Below, in pieces: positions 18,574-26,294 of a stretch of 43,405 nt of DNA. The position numbers and the translations under genes were made by a program. The stretch lies in NCBI GenBank assembly GCA_026984935.1, contig JALSRD010000077.1:1-43405 (forward strand), given 5' to 3'. The notes beneath the pieces were generated by a model. It was given only the letters and a program-made list of their open reading frames with translations, did not search any database and had not been told where the DNA came from. The number at the start of each line of letters is the position of its first letter. The first letter of the stretch is position 1. This DNA comes from Desulfobacterales bacterium (GTDB lineage Bacteria > Desulfobacterota > Desulfobacteria > Desulfobacterales > JALSRD01).

Positions 18574-18891
18574 TCAGTCAGCGCGCATTCCGCAAAACCT
18601 GCGGGCGATGAACGAAGTCGCCCGGTAAATGATGAAGCCGTTTACCAGGCCGCCCGCCAGAAGAAACAACGTGTTGAACAACATGGAATCGATCTGCAGG
18701 GCTTGGCCCAGCCACATCAGCAGTGATGACCAGGGAAAGGTGACTAAAACGAGATAAATCCCGGCCAAAGAGTCGCCTTTTCCTGCCAGTAGCAATAAAG
18801 CCAGCGATGCAGCAACCGCCATCAGGTACACTGCGGTGAAAACGACGGCCGCTTTAGGGCGCTGCTTTGCGGTTGATATGACAGGTTTCAT
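18574..18891 (-). CDS. Small membrane protein resembling the SCO4225 family
   Basis: This encodes 105 residues with three hydrophobic spans (about 15-37, 43-62 and 70-93). The central GIYLVLVTFPWSSLLMW segment resembles the SCO4225-type family of small bacterial membrane proteins; I recall this by pattern and am not certain. AAGGA lies 9 bases before the ATG. It precedes the four-span membrane protein on the same strand. Function unknown. Confidence 0.6.
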   Translation of the reverse strand: MKPVISTAKQRPKAAVVFTAVYLMAVAASLALLLLAGKGDSLAGIYLVLVTFPWSSLLMWLGQALQIDSMLFNTLFLLAGGLVNGFIIYRATSFIARRFCGMRAD

Positions 18892-18988
18892 GCACGGTTA
18901 TCCTTCAACGATTCACACGCCGTCCCGCTTCGCCGTGTTGGACTGATGTCCGGGCTTTGCGTGGCATCGCCTGAATGGGTAGAAGTCC

Positions 18989-19786
18989 TCACTTCGTGGG
19001 TTTGAATGCCAGGAAACCACCCCTGTCCTTGCTGTTCCAAGACAGGATCAGTTGATTGCCCTGAAAACTGAAACTGGTGGCATGTGCCAGTGCCTGGAGG
19101 TAGCGCTTTTCCAGTTTCATGCTGGCTGCGTCACACATCTTGCGGGTGCTGTCCACGGGCCCTACTTTGATTGCGCCGGCCATCTCACCGTCGTCCTGCA
19201 GTTGCGCAAAGTAACTGTTGCAGCCGCTCTGCCCGGTGATGCGGCCTTTTTGATAGGTCAGGGTGAGCGGTGGCACTGGCGGTGCGTCGTCTCGACTGAA
19301 TTTTGCCAGCACCCAGTGCGTACCGGCCATGTCTCCGGCGGACAACCGGCCCAGGATTTTCACCTTCTGTTCCTCGAGCCCGCTTTTACCCAATTTCCAG
19401 CTACGGACCGCCTTCTGCGACGGGCAACATGCCGGGTCCGTTTTGCCGGCCTGAATGACTTGCAGCCGCAGGATGCCATCTTTGATTTCGCCGCTGCGCA
19501 CCTGTACCCGATCGCCCACAAAAGCGGTGTGGCTGACGATTTTATCATTTTGCATGCCCAGTACTGTCAGGTAGATGAAAGTACCTGTGCCGCCGGGGTT
19601 GTTGACCAGTATCAGAGCGACTTCATCCTGGCCATCGCCGTTGAGGTCTCCGCTGACCTGGAAGTTTTGCTGCTGAAACAGGGAAGGGAGCCTGGATTCT
19701 TCTGACCTGGCCACCGAAACCGTCAGTAACACACTCAGGCACAGCATGATTGCCGGGATCTTGAGATGCAGCGCTGAATTCATCAT
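18989..19786 (-). CDS. Secreted META-domain (HslJ-like) protein
   Basis: This encodes 265 residues. A signal peptide covers about the first 28 residues. An N-terminal domain contains GDLNGDGQDEVALILV, resembling FG-GAP/VCBS calcium-loop sequences. The C-terminal META domain (from about residue 155) is recognisable by GTHWVLAKF, ITGQSGCNSYFA and a later MKLEKRYLQAL segment. META-domain proteins such as HslJ are envelope or stress-linked proteins of unclear biochemistry. The frame is open 56 codons further upstream, but the ATG at 19786 has CAGGAG at the right distance and starts the signal peptide. Two cysteine pairs suggest disulfides. Confidence 0.75.
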   Translation of the reverse strand: MMNSALHLKIPAIMLCLSVLLTVSVARSEESRLPSLFQQQNFQVSGDLNGDGQDEVALILVNNPGGTGTFIYLTVLGMQNDKIVSHTAFVGDRVQVRSGEIKDGILRLQVIQAGKTDPACCPSQKAVRSWKLGKSGLEEQKVKILGRLSAGDMAGTHWVLAKFSRDDAPPVPPLTLTYQKGRITGQSGCNSYFAQLQDDGEMAGAIKVGPVDSTRKMCDAASMKLEKRYLQALAHATSFSFQGNQLILSWNSKDRGGFLAFKPTK

Positions 19787-19999
19787 GAAACTCCTGAAAA
19801 TTTGCGGTTTGTCGATAGGGACCGTCTGGCTGCGCCTCAAGCATGTTTGCACCCGGCGGGTACGAAATGATGTTCGCATAGCCGTAAACTGCTGTGTAGA
19901 GAAACGCCAAAGTTTCCCTCCGGGATTCTGGTGAGCCGCTTGTCCTGCAAACATGCACCCATATTTATCGCTGGGGATAATTGCCGTTACTCTCAGATG

Positions 20000-20617
20000 T
20001 CAGTTGGCGCGCCATGCCCGCCAGGCAAAGGTTTTGCCGGCCTGGGTGAAGGTGCCGTTGATCTGGTTCCCAGTGACCGTTCCCCTGTAATGCTGGTTGG
20101 AGCCCGGGCGGGTAAAGCGCACCTCATGGGTCTTTTTATCGTAGCTGGTGCCGGTGATCGGATCGTTGAAAATCTTGCCGCCGCCGGGGGAAAGATGCAG
20201 TTCACCCTTGTTGTTGTTGGCGTCGATCCACCACTTGCCGGTCGGAAAGTCTTTGGCACCGTTCGTGTTGCCTTCTTCTTTCCAGGCTTTCCAGGCGAAG
20301 ATTTTACCGGCCTGGGTGAAGGTGCCGTTGATCTGGTTTCCGGTCACTGTTCCGCTGTACTGCTGGCCGGAACTCTGGCGGAAGAAATGCAGTTCGCCCG
20401 TCTTTTCGTCAAAAGTGACATTGACGATGGGGTCGTTGAAGATTGTACCCCCCTGACGAGCCAGGTAAAGTTCGCCCTTGTTGTTGTTGGCGTCGACCCA
20501 CCACTTGCCGGCGGGAAATTTTTGCTTGGCAAAAGCCTGTGCGGGCAGCATCAGGCTGCCGACCAAAATCAAGGCTCCAAAGAAGGCCCAATGGGTGTTG
20601 GTAAAAATCTTTTTCAT
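20000..20617 (-). CDS. Secreted protein with two 90-residue tandem repeats
   Basis: This encodes 205 residues. A signal peptide ends near AQAFA (residue 30). The mature protein consists of two near-copies of one beta-rich domain, starting at Phe34 and Phe124 with an exact period of 90 residues. Both copies contain GKWW(V/I)DANNNKGEL and an identical GTVTGNQINGTFTQAGK, and end with FAW(K/R)AW. The strand-turn pattern suggests a small barrel or lipocalin-like fold; this is inference. GGGAGG before the ATG and a good promoter upstream support real expression. I do not recognise a named family. Confidence 0.75.
   Translation of the reverse strand: MKKIFTNTHWAFFGALILVGSLMLPAQAFAKQKFPAGKWWVDANNNKGELYLARQGGTIFNDPIVNVTFDEKTGELHFFRQSSGQQYSGTVTGNQINGTFTQAGKIFAWKAWKEEGNTNGAKDFPTGKWWIDANNNKGELHLSPGGGKIFNDPITGTSYDKKTHEVRFTRPGSNQHYRGTVTGNQINGTFTQAGKTFAWRAWRAN
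20003..20518 (-). repeat. Two in-frame 270-bp tandem repeats inside the secreted protein gene
   Basis: Unit 1 (20249-20518) and unit 2 (20003-20248) share long identical DNA stretches exactly 270 bp apart. Examples are the segment at 20037-20068 against 20307-20338, and the segment near 20202-20240 against 20472-20510. Identity at silent positions points to a fairly recent duplication or to gene conversion between the units. Confidence 0.8.
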
Positions 20618-20679
20618 TGAAACTCCTCCCTTTTGCGACAGCGCGGCCTGGGCGCATAGTTATAGGATAAAATTAGTCT

Positions 20680-20732
20680 AACATAGTGCCTCGATCGATG
20701 GTTGTCAATACACCCTATGAGCACCCTATGAG
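20680..20732 (-). promoter_or_regulatory. Promoter with adjacent 11-bp direct repeats upstream of the repeat protein gene
   Basis: On the minus strand TTGACA (20708-20703), a 17-base spacer and TATGTT (20685-20680) form a good sigma70 promoter 63 bases before the ATG. Immediately upstream of the -35 box are two perfect head-to-tail copies of CTCATAGGGTG (20711-20721 and 20722-20732). Their one-helical-turn spacing and their position next to the -35 box are typical of an activator site. Confidence 0.65.
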
Positions 20733-21038
20733 GGACGCTCATAAGTTTATAAGTTATTACACAATCCAATTTTGTTTCGTTCAGCGAGCATTCCTTCCCG
20801 TCGGTGTATTGTCAGAATAACCGCTATTTGTGTCAGGCCAAATTTCTGTGCCGGTTTCGTCTGCCCATGCCGAACGTTTTCTTTTGTCAAAGGCGCAGTA
20901 GACGGCTTTGACCCGACGATATACGTCTATGGCGGCCTTCAGAGGAGATATTCCTCGGGACGCTTCCGGTGAGTAAAGGCGCGGAAAGTGGGGTTTCAGG
21001 TTACCATTGACAAGTAAAGATCATTGGCTACTGTTATT
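20733..21038. other. Gene-free stretch
   Basis: About 300 bases lie between the promoter region of the repeat protein gene and the end of the DUF202-like gene. An open frame at 20772-20972 (plus) lacks a ribosome site and protein-like composition. A TTGACA at 21007 has no usable -10 and faces the end of the minus-strand gene. Nothing else is seen. Confidence 0.5.
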
Positions 21039-21845
21039 CTAAGATTTGAGCTCAGAAGTCAGGGTTAGAAAATCTTTGAGTTTCCCGGCGAATATTCTCT
21101 CGTACCGAATCGTAACCACAAAGCGTTTCAGGCCAAAAATAGCCGATGCAGCACCCATCACGACAAGAGTACCGTCGAGTATGGTCCATGGGCCAACACC
21201 GAAATAGCGCATCAGTCCGGTTCCAAGCGCGATAAAAGCTAGGCCTGTACGGATGAAAGCTAGTTCAGTCCTACCCTTGGCGAGTACGGAGCGGTAGCTG
21301 GATAGTCCGGTGCGCGTGTCGGCCATGCTCGTGCGGCTCTCTGAAAATTTAGTACGCTTTTTTGCCAATTGGGTACGGCCTGCAGCCAAAGTTGTACGGT
21401 TCTTGGATAGATTAGTTCTCAAACTTGCCAGTCTAGTGCGTTTTGAGGAAAGGTCAGTCCTTGTTTCTGCCCAGTCGCTGCGTTTTTTGGAAAGTATCGT
21501 TCGGTTCTTTGCATATCGACTTCTCAATTCGGAGAGAGAGGTGCGCCGCTCGGCCATTTCAGTACTGCGAGATTGGAATTCGGTCTGCTTGCGCACGAGT
21601 GTTGTTTGGTCTTTGGCCAGGTCGGTCCGGATCTTGGCATCCTCGGTTTGCACCTGTGCCAGGGATGTACGCTCTTCAGCCAAATCAGATCGAATTTTCG
21701 AATTCAGGGTGCGGGATTCGGCCATCTCATTTCTTTTTTCGGCAAGGTTGATAAGATTCTGGGTGAGCTTGTTTTCTTCCTCGGCCAGTGCCACAAGAAT
21801 ATGGCTCACATTCTCGATTTGCTCATCAGCTCTGTTTTTTCCCAT
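21039..21845 (-). CDS. Heptad-repeat coiled-coil protein with DUF202-like membrane domain
   Basis: This encodes 268 residues. Residues 31-205 are 25 consecutive seven-residue units with no insertion or gap. The usual unit is Arg-Thr-x-Leu-Ala-x-x: 20 of 25 begin with Arg, and Thr/Ser and Leu/Met follow at fixed places. The last two units, RTELAFI and RTGLAFI, run straight into a membrane span (ALGTGLMRYFG) and a second span (TLVVMGAASAIFGL). This is the layout of the DUF202/YidH family, whose normal pre-membrane motif is also of the form ERTFLAWIRT. The protein therefore looks like a DUF202 unit whose entry helix has been amplified into a rod of roughly 25 nm if fully helical. GGAGG precedes the ATG. 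Function unknown. Confidence 0.85.
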   Translation of the reverse strand: MGKNRADEQIENVSHILVALAEEENKLTQNLINLAEKRNEMAESRTLNSKIRSDLAEERTSLAQVQTEDAKIRTDLAKDQTTLVRKQTEFQSRSTEMAERRTSLSELRSRYAKNRTILSKKRSDWAETRTDLSSKRTRLASLRTNLSKNRTTLAAGRTQLAKKRTKFSESRTSMADTRTGLSSYRSVLAKGRTELAFIRTGLAFIALGTGLMRYFGVGPWTILDGTLVVMGAASAIFGLKRFVVTIRYERIFAGKLKDFLTLTSELKS

Positions 21846-21997
21846 GGTTTTCCTCCCAGCACGTTGGTAACTTTTGTTTTCGCCTACTTGATTAAGAGGT
21901 CCTTTTGAAAATCATACTTGCCATTTTCAAAGGCCCTGCCAGCTTGTTGTGAGCGGGTGCAATGTGCGAGCCTTCCGGAATTGATTGAGGAATCAAA

Positions 21998-22029
21998 ATT
22001 ATACTAAGTAGCTTGCATAAATTGCAAGC
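21998..22029 (-). promoter_or_regulatory. Promoter with operator-like palindrome before the heptad-repeat gene
   Basis: A perfect -10 box TATAAT (22003-21998, minus) lies 18 bases from TTGCAA (22027-22022). The -35 box lies inside a perfect inverted repeat GCTTGCA-TAAAT-TGCAAGC (22011-22029), which could be bound by a repressor. The promoter would give a leader of about 145 bases. Confidence 0.55.
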
Positions 22030-22071
22030 ATTCACGTCAATTGTGGGAAGTGCATTGAGGGCTGAATTCTG

Positions 22072-22340
22072 GTGCGCCGGTAAAAAACCGGCGGGAGGTA
22101 ATAGGTGCAAGCTCCATACGATGAAGGCGTAGCGCGCCACATCGCCCCCGAGTCATGCGTGCATCTCCGTGAGGTGGTGCGCAAAGCATTGACAGGGGAA
22201 AGTGCGGGGCAGGTTGAGCCGTAAAAACAGGTTGGTTTCGGGGTGCCGGCGGCCTTGGCAACGGTGATGCCGGCGCTGGGATGCAACGGCAAGGACAGCT
22301 GAAAGCCGTTGTATGAGGTGAAATATTGCCGTTGCGCCGG
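22072..22340 (+). mobile_element. Probable 5' fragment of a group II intron (domain I remnant)
   Basis: The segment begins GTGCG, the conserved 5' end of group II introns. A short hairpin CCGG-TAAAAAA-CCGG comes directly after it. Downstream stretches such as ATCGCCCCCGAGTCATGCGT and the CGCAAAGCATTGACAGGGG-like segment match, from memory, domain I of bacterial group II introns. No reverse transcriptase frame and no domain V hairpin follow before the rhodanese-MBL gene. If the identification is right this is a truncated, dead copy. It sits in a gene-free stretch, so it disrupts nothing visible. Confidence 0.5.
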
Positions 22341-22678
22341 CCCTTAAGGGCCGGGGGGAGGGTAACCGTCGGTCAATATCCAGGAGCTTTGATCCCTTTG
22401 ACGGCAGTGCAGAGCCGGTCCGGGGAATTTTCCCTTTGTGTGCGGGCAGCAGAAATCTTGCGATTTTCCATACTCCCGGCCATGCAGGGACGCAGCGCGA
22501 CCCGCGCATCGATTCTGGCTTTTCTGAGCCGGGCCGGTCAATTTTTATGCACGCTTTCCCTGAGCTTAGCGCAACACCTGTGGAACTCTCTTTGGCGCCG
22601 TTTCCTCGTTTTGGCGTCTTCGCGTTAATGATCAGCGGCATATTGTGCTGCGGCAAAGCCCTCTGGCGGGTGTCGACG
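22341..22678. other. Gene-free stretch after the intron-like segment
   Basis: No supported gene is present. Overlapping frames on both strands (for example 22326-22628 plus) have no ribosome site and no family signature. At the left boundary lies an 18-bp perfect palindrome, CCGGCCCTTAAGGGCCGG (22337-22354). No domain V of a group II intron was found. Confidence 0.5.
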
Positions 22679-23824
22679 TCAGGCCCCAGCCGCCGAGGCG
22701 GCGCACTCGTTTTTGCCCAGGTCCATGACGTCCTGCTCCGCTTCGTCGACTTCCAGCAGCCCGGCGTTGATTTCACGGATGCGGGCATATTCCTCCGGCT
22801 GGGGACGCATGTTTTTCTCGATAAATGCAAAAAAGGCGGCTTCGTCGCGGACAGCGTAGATTTCGGCGTTGTTCTCGATGACTTTGCGAAGCGGTGCCGC
22901 AAACACCAGGTTTTCGTCGGCTTCACGCCAGTCCATGTAGTGGCCGGGCAGTATGATGAGTCCGGGGTCCCATTTGAGAATCTTGTCGGTCATGGTTTTA
23001 AAGAGCATGGTCGACCAGGCCTTGGCCATGCCGCCCAAGTCGGGCCGGCCGATGGACAGGATAAAGACCGCATCGCCGGAGATGAGGTAGCGTCCGTCGA
23101 TGAGGTAGCTGGTGCTGCCGGGAGTATGGCCCGGGGTGTGAATGGCGCGCACCTCGGGGCCTTTGTCACGGAAGGTAAAAATATCGCCGTCGGCAACGGC
23201 CGTGTAAGGGAAGCGGGCGCCTGCGAAGTCGGGTTGCGGAGCCATAATCTCAGCGCCTACCTCACGCCGCAGGCGATCGCTGCCTGAGATGTAGTCGGCC
23301 TGGCGATGGGTCTCGAAGGTGCGCGTAATCGCACAGCCGCGGCTATCGGTGAACTGCCGGTAGGCGGATGTGTTTTTGGCCGGATCGAAAACGAACATTT
23401 CTCCGCCGCAGGCCAGCGCGTAGCTCAGCGACGCCTTGCCCGGGCGGCGGAACTGGTAAAGATCGTAAGTTTCGTGGCCGGCCACCTGGACCGGTGCCAG
23501 CAGGTTGCCCCAGGTCCGGATGCCGCCTTCAAGATAAGAGACGTCTTCGTATCCATGTTTTAGCAGGATTTCGGCGACATAGCGTGCGGAGCCCTCCTTG
23601 GCGCATACGATGCGGATCTTTTTGCCCCGCGGGACCCTGGCGACACTCTCGGTTTCAAATTCCATGAATTCGAAATAGGCCACATTGAGCATGTCGAGGG
23701 CGAAGGGCCCTTCCACCTTGAAGCGCTCAAATTCCTCGTCGTTGCGTACATCGAGCAGCAGGAAATCCTCCCGGGTCGTCAAGGCGCTGAAAAGCTCATC
23801 TGCGCGGTAAGATGGAATTTGCAT
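22679..23824 (-). CDS. Rhodanese-metallo-beta-lactamase fusion protein
   Basis: This encodes 381 residues. An N-terminal rhodanese domain (about 1-110) has Cys74 in the active loop VCAKEGSA. A metallo-beta-lactamase domain of the persulfide dioxygenase/glyoxalase II type follows (about 120-320). The usual HxHxDH motif is altered: the sequence reads THRQADY (His173, Gln175, Asp177, Tyr178), so two metal ligands are replaced. Later ligands look intact (HTPGHTPGS, SGDAVF, PGHYMDW). A persulfide or other sulfur-transfer role is suggested by the domains, but dioxygenase chemistry with this site is doubtful. It lies downstream of hcp on the same strand. Confidence 0.85.
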   Translation of the reverse strand: MQIPSYRADELFSALTTREDFLLLDVRNDEEFERFKVEGPFALDMLNVAYFEFMEFETESVARVPRGKKIRIVCAKEGSARYVAEILLKHGYEDVSYLEGGIRTWGNLLAPVQVAGHETYDLYQFRRPGKASLSYALACGGEMFVFDPAKNTSAYRQFTDSRGCAITRTFETHRQADYISGSDRLRREVGAEIMAPQPDFAGARFPYTAVADGDIFTFRDKGPEVRAIHTPGHTPGSTSYLIDGRYLISGDAVFILSIGRPDLGGMAKAWSTMLFKTMTDKILKWDPGLIILPGHYMDWREADENLVFAAPLRKVIENNAEIYAVRDEAAFFAFIEKNMRPQPEEYARIREINAGLLEVDEAEQDVMDLGKNECAASAAGA

Positions 23825-23868
23825 GGGCTACCTCTCGTCAACGGTTCTGAAAGTCGTGATCTGGAAAA

Positions 23869-23921
23869 CCATGGCGGTTTTCAAAGGAAAAAACGGGTTT
23901 TCCCTTCGTAACCGCCACGGC
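23869..23921 (-). terminator. Hairpin/terminator candidate between hcp and the rhodanese-MBL gene
   Basis: AACCGCCACGG and CCATGGCGGTT (one mismatch) form an outer 11-bp stem. Inside it lies GGGAAAACCCGTTTTTT, itself a short hairpin with a T-run on the minus strand. The site begins 17 bases after the hcp stop and could end or attenuate the hcp transcript before the next gene. Confidence 0.5.
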
Positions 23922-23937
23922 TTAAACACTTTTGGGA

Positions 23938-25602
23938 CTACTTACCGTTCATCATGGCCGCGATGTCCTCGGCGACCGTGCCGATGGGCTTGATGTCGAA
24001 TTTTTCCACCAGCACATTGGCCACATTCGGGGACAGAAACGCCGGCAGGGTGGGTCCCAGGCGGATGCCCTTGACGCCGAGGAAGAGCAGCGCCAGCAGG
24101 ACGGCCACGGCCTTTTGCTCGTACCAGCCGATGTCGAATGAGATGGGCAGTTCGTTGATGTCATCCAGGCCGAAGACTTCCTTGAGTTTGAGGGCGATCA
24201 CGGCCAGGGAATAGGAATCGTTGCACTGACCGGCATCGAGCACCCGCGGAATGCCGCCGATATCACCGAGATCCAGCTTGTTGTAGCGGTATTTGGCACA
24301 GCCGGCGGTGAGAATCACCGTGTCCTTGGGCAGGTTTTGGGCCACTTCGGTAAAGTAGTTCCTGGCTCTTTGGCGTCCGTCACATCCGGCCATGACCACA
24401 AAGCGCTTGACGGCACCGGATTTGACGGCTTCCACGACCTTGTCGGCCAGGGCCAGCACCTGGTTGTGGGCAAAACCGCCGACGATCTTCCCGGTTTCGA
24501 GCTCTTCGGGCGGAGCGCATTTTTTGGCCAGTGCGATCATCTCGGAAAAGTCCTTGCTGCCGCCTGGTGTCCTGTCGGCGATATGTTTGGCGCCCGGGTA
24601 GCCCACCGTGCCGGTGGTAAAGAGGCGGTCCAGATAGGTGTTATCCTTTTTCAGCGGCACCAGACAGTTGGTGGTCAGCAGGATCGGCCCGTTGAAAGAC
24701 TCGAACTCCTTGTTCTGATGCCACCAGGAGCCGCCGTAGTTGCCGACCAAATGACCGTATTTTTTAAAGGCCGGATAGTAATTGGCCGGCAGCATTTCGC
24801 CGTGGGTGTACACATCGACGCCCGTGCCCTCGGTCTGCTGGAGCAGCTCTTCCATGTCTTTGAGGTCGTGGCCGCTGATCAGAATGGCCGGATTGCTGCG
24901 GACACCGAGGTTGACCTCGGAAATTTCCGGGTGGCCATAGGCGCTGGTGTTGGCCTCGTCCAGCAGGGCCATGGTGTTGACGGCGGTTTCACCGGCCTTC
25001 ATCACCAGGGCGATCATTTCGTCCACCGGCAAATCCTTGGTGGTGGATGCCAGGGCTTCCATGATGAAATTGTAGATCTCATCTTTTTCTTTGCCCAAAA
25101 CGGCGGCATGCTCGGCATAGGCGGCGATGCCTTTCAGGCCGATGACCAGAAGCTCCCGCAGGGAACGCACATCCTCGTTTTCCGTGGCCAGGACGCCAAC
25201 GGCGCGGGCTTTTTCCGCAAATTCATCGGCGTTGTCGGAAAACCATGTGGCCGCATCGTGCTTTGGCATATCCATGTCTTTGCCGAACTTGGCTTTGTAA
25301 GCCGCCTGCACTTCGCTTTTCAGCGTGTCCCGCCGTTTTAAAGCTTCTTTAATCAGGCCGATGAAGCGTTCGTTGTCCCAGTTGGCATTGGTGATGGTCG
25401 CAAAAAGGGCCTTGGCCGCGAAAAAACCATTGTCGCGGTTGGACATGCCGAGGTCCTTGGCGGTTTCACCGTAAACGGCGATCCCCTTCAGGGCATGAAT
25501 CAGCAGATCCTGCAGATTGGCGGTTTCTTCCGGTTTCCCGCAAACACCCTTGACCGTGCACCCGGTGTTCTTGGCGGTTTCCTGGCATTGAAAACAAAAC
25601 AT
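23938..25602 (-). CDS. hcp: Hybrid-cluster protein (Hcp; hydroxylamine reductase / NO-detoxifying enzyme)
   Basis: Hcp carries a cubane and an unusual Fe-S-O hybrid cluster. It reduces hydroxylamine to ammonia in vitro and acts on NO and S-nitrosothiols in vivo. The 554-residue protein starts MFCFQCQE, and the N-terminal cysteines 3, 6, 15 and 21 (Cx2C-x8-C-x5-C) mark the class I form of anaerobes. Hybrid-cluster ligand segments such as GHDLKDME, the Cys in [27 protein letters not shown] and GQCNDSYS are present. The frame is open 99 codons further upstream, but AAAGGAGG before the ATG at 25602 decides the start. Neighbouring regulators, the FNR-type box and the haoCA genes fit a nitrogen-oxide stress or nitrite-reduction role. 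Confidence 0.95.
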   Translation of the reverse strand: MFCFQCQETAKNTGCTVKGVCGKPEETANLQDLLIHALKGIAVYGETAKDLGMSNRDNGFFAAKALFATITNANWDNERFIGLIKEALKRRDTLKSEVQAAYKAKFGKDMDMPKHDAATWFSDNADEFAEKARAVGVLATENEDVRSLRELLVIGLKGIAAYAEHAAVLGKEKDEIYNFIMEALASTTKDLPVDEMIALVMKAGETAVNTMALLDEANTSAYGHPEISEVNLGVRSNPAILISGHDLKDMEELLQQTEGTGVDVYTHGEMLPANYYPAFKKYGHLVGNYGGSWWHQNKEFESFNGPILLTTNCLVPLKKDNTYLDRLFTTGTVGYPGAKHIADRTPGGSKDFSEMIALAKKCAPPEELETGKIVGGFAHNQVLALADKVVEAVKSGAVKRFVVMAGCDGRQRARNYFTEVAQNLPKDTVILTAGCAKYRYNKLDLGDIGGIPRVLDAGQCNDSYSLAVIALKLKEVFGLDDINELPISFDIGWYEQKAVAVLLALLFLGVKGIRLGPTLPAFLSPNVANVLVEKFDIKPIGTVAEDIAAMMNGK

Positions 25603-25926
25603 ACTTAACCTCCTTTTGATGGTTCCGGTTTTCAGATAAGGCTCCCGGCGAAGATGATTGCGATATTCCTGTGCAGGCTCTTTAAAGCCCGCGTCATCGA
25701 GCGGAAGTGCCCGATTATGTCCGCCAAGAGCTTTATCCGGAAAACACGGTGGTATTGGATGCTGCGATCGTTGTGGACCGTTTTGGCGCACAGCAGCGGC
25801 ATCCTGATATTTTCTCAATATGCTGCTTGAATCCGTTCGTTGCCGGTCGGCACGATGCGACTCTTCCAGCATTGCCCCGGCCGGTATAATATAATGCACC
25901 CTTATCGATGTTTCAAAGCAATTTCC

Positions 25927-25940
25927 TTGATGTAAATCAA
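25927..25940. promoter_or_regulatory. FNR/HcpR-type operator palindrome
   Basis: TTGATgtaaATCAA is a perfect match to the FNR half-site pattern TTGAT-N4-ATCAA. CRP/FNR-family regulators, including HcpR in sulfate reducers, control hcp genes through sites of this kind. It lies about 330 bases before the hcp ATG and about 355 before the PAS-LuxR ATG, so either gene could be the target. No CRP/FNR-family gene is in the window. Confidence 0.7.
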
Positions 25941-26056
25941 TAACCCGTTATTTTTTTCAAAAAAATGCAAAAAGTGTCTGCGGATATCTAATTGGGCCGA
26001 AGGCTGCATGTAAGCAGGCGGCGGCATTTGAAAAATCCGTGCAAACCTGATAAAAT

Positions 26057-26081
26057 AAATTTAAATTCAACAAATTTAAAT
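26057..26081. repeat. AT-rich direct repeat
   Basis: Two perfect copies of AAATTTAAAT (26057-26066 and 26072-26081) are separated by TCAAC, and each contains the palindrome ATTTAAAT. In a GC-rich genome this stands out. It could be an IHF/H-NS-type site or a regulator half-site pair upstream of the PAS-LuxR gene. Confidence 0.5.
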
Positions 26082-26168
26082 ATGCGTTGGCGAATTTCGC
26101 CGTCAGATGGCGAAAGCCCGGCCCGGTATGCGCCTTGAATTTTCCGACAGACCGCCGCCTGCCCGTGT

Positions 26169-26194
26169 TGCGGGAGCGCCGATTTTACCGCATC
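26169..26194 (-). repeat. Dispersed 26-bp repeat, copy B
   Basis: The minus strand matches copy A at 28558-28583 in 25 of 26 positions, with a shared core of TAAAATCGGCGCTCCCGCA. It is intergenic, as is copy A. Confidence 0.7.
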
Positions 26195-26294
26195 TCCTGG
26201 CCGGCCGGGCATTTGCGGCAGGCCAAACAGCGCCATGCCCTGCGCCTTGGATGAGCGGCAAACTCAATGCCTGTGAATTAAGGGTGTTGTATCG

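Larger units (their letters stand above)
25603..26294. other. Long regulatory intergenic region between hcp and the PAS-LuxR gene
   Basis: Nearly 700 bases carry no supported gene between two divergent genes. They hold an FNR-type palindrome, an AT-rich direct repeat and one copy of a 26-bp dispersed repeat, each listed separately. A TATATT/TATTAT stretch near 25886-25893 (minus) could be the hcp -10 box. This would give a leader of about 280 bases, unusually long. The frame running upstream of the hcp ATG is not protein-like. Confidence 0.55.

Noticed and set aside
20772-20972. 66-codon plus-strand ORF
   Set aside because: There is no ribosome site, no motif and an atypical composition.
24337-25341. 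Plus-strand open frame opposite hcp
   Set aside because: Hcp is certain on the other strand; the antisense frame is a GC-codon shadow.
25603-25899. 99-codon N-terminal extension of hcp
   Set aside because: Hcp proteins begin MFCFQCQE and a strong ribosome site precedes that ATG.
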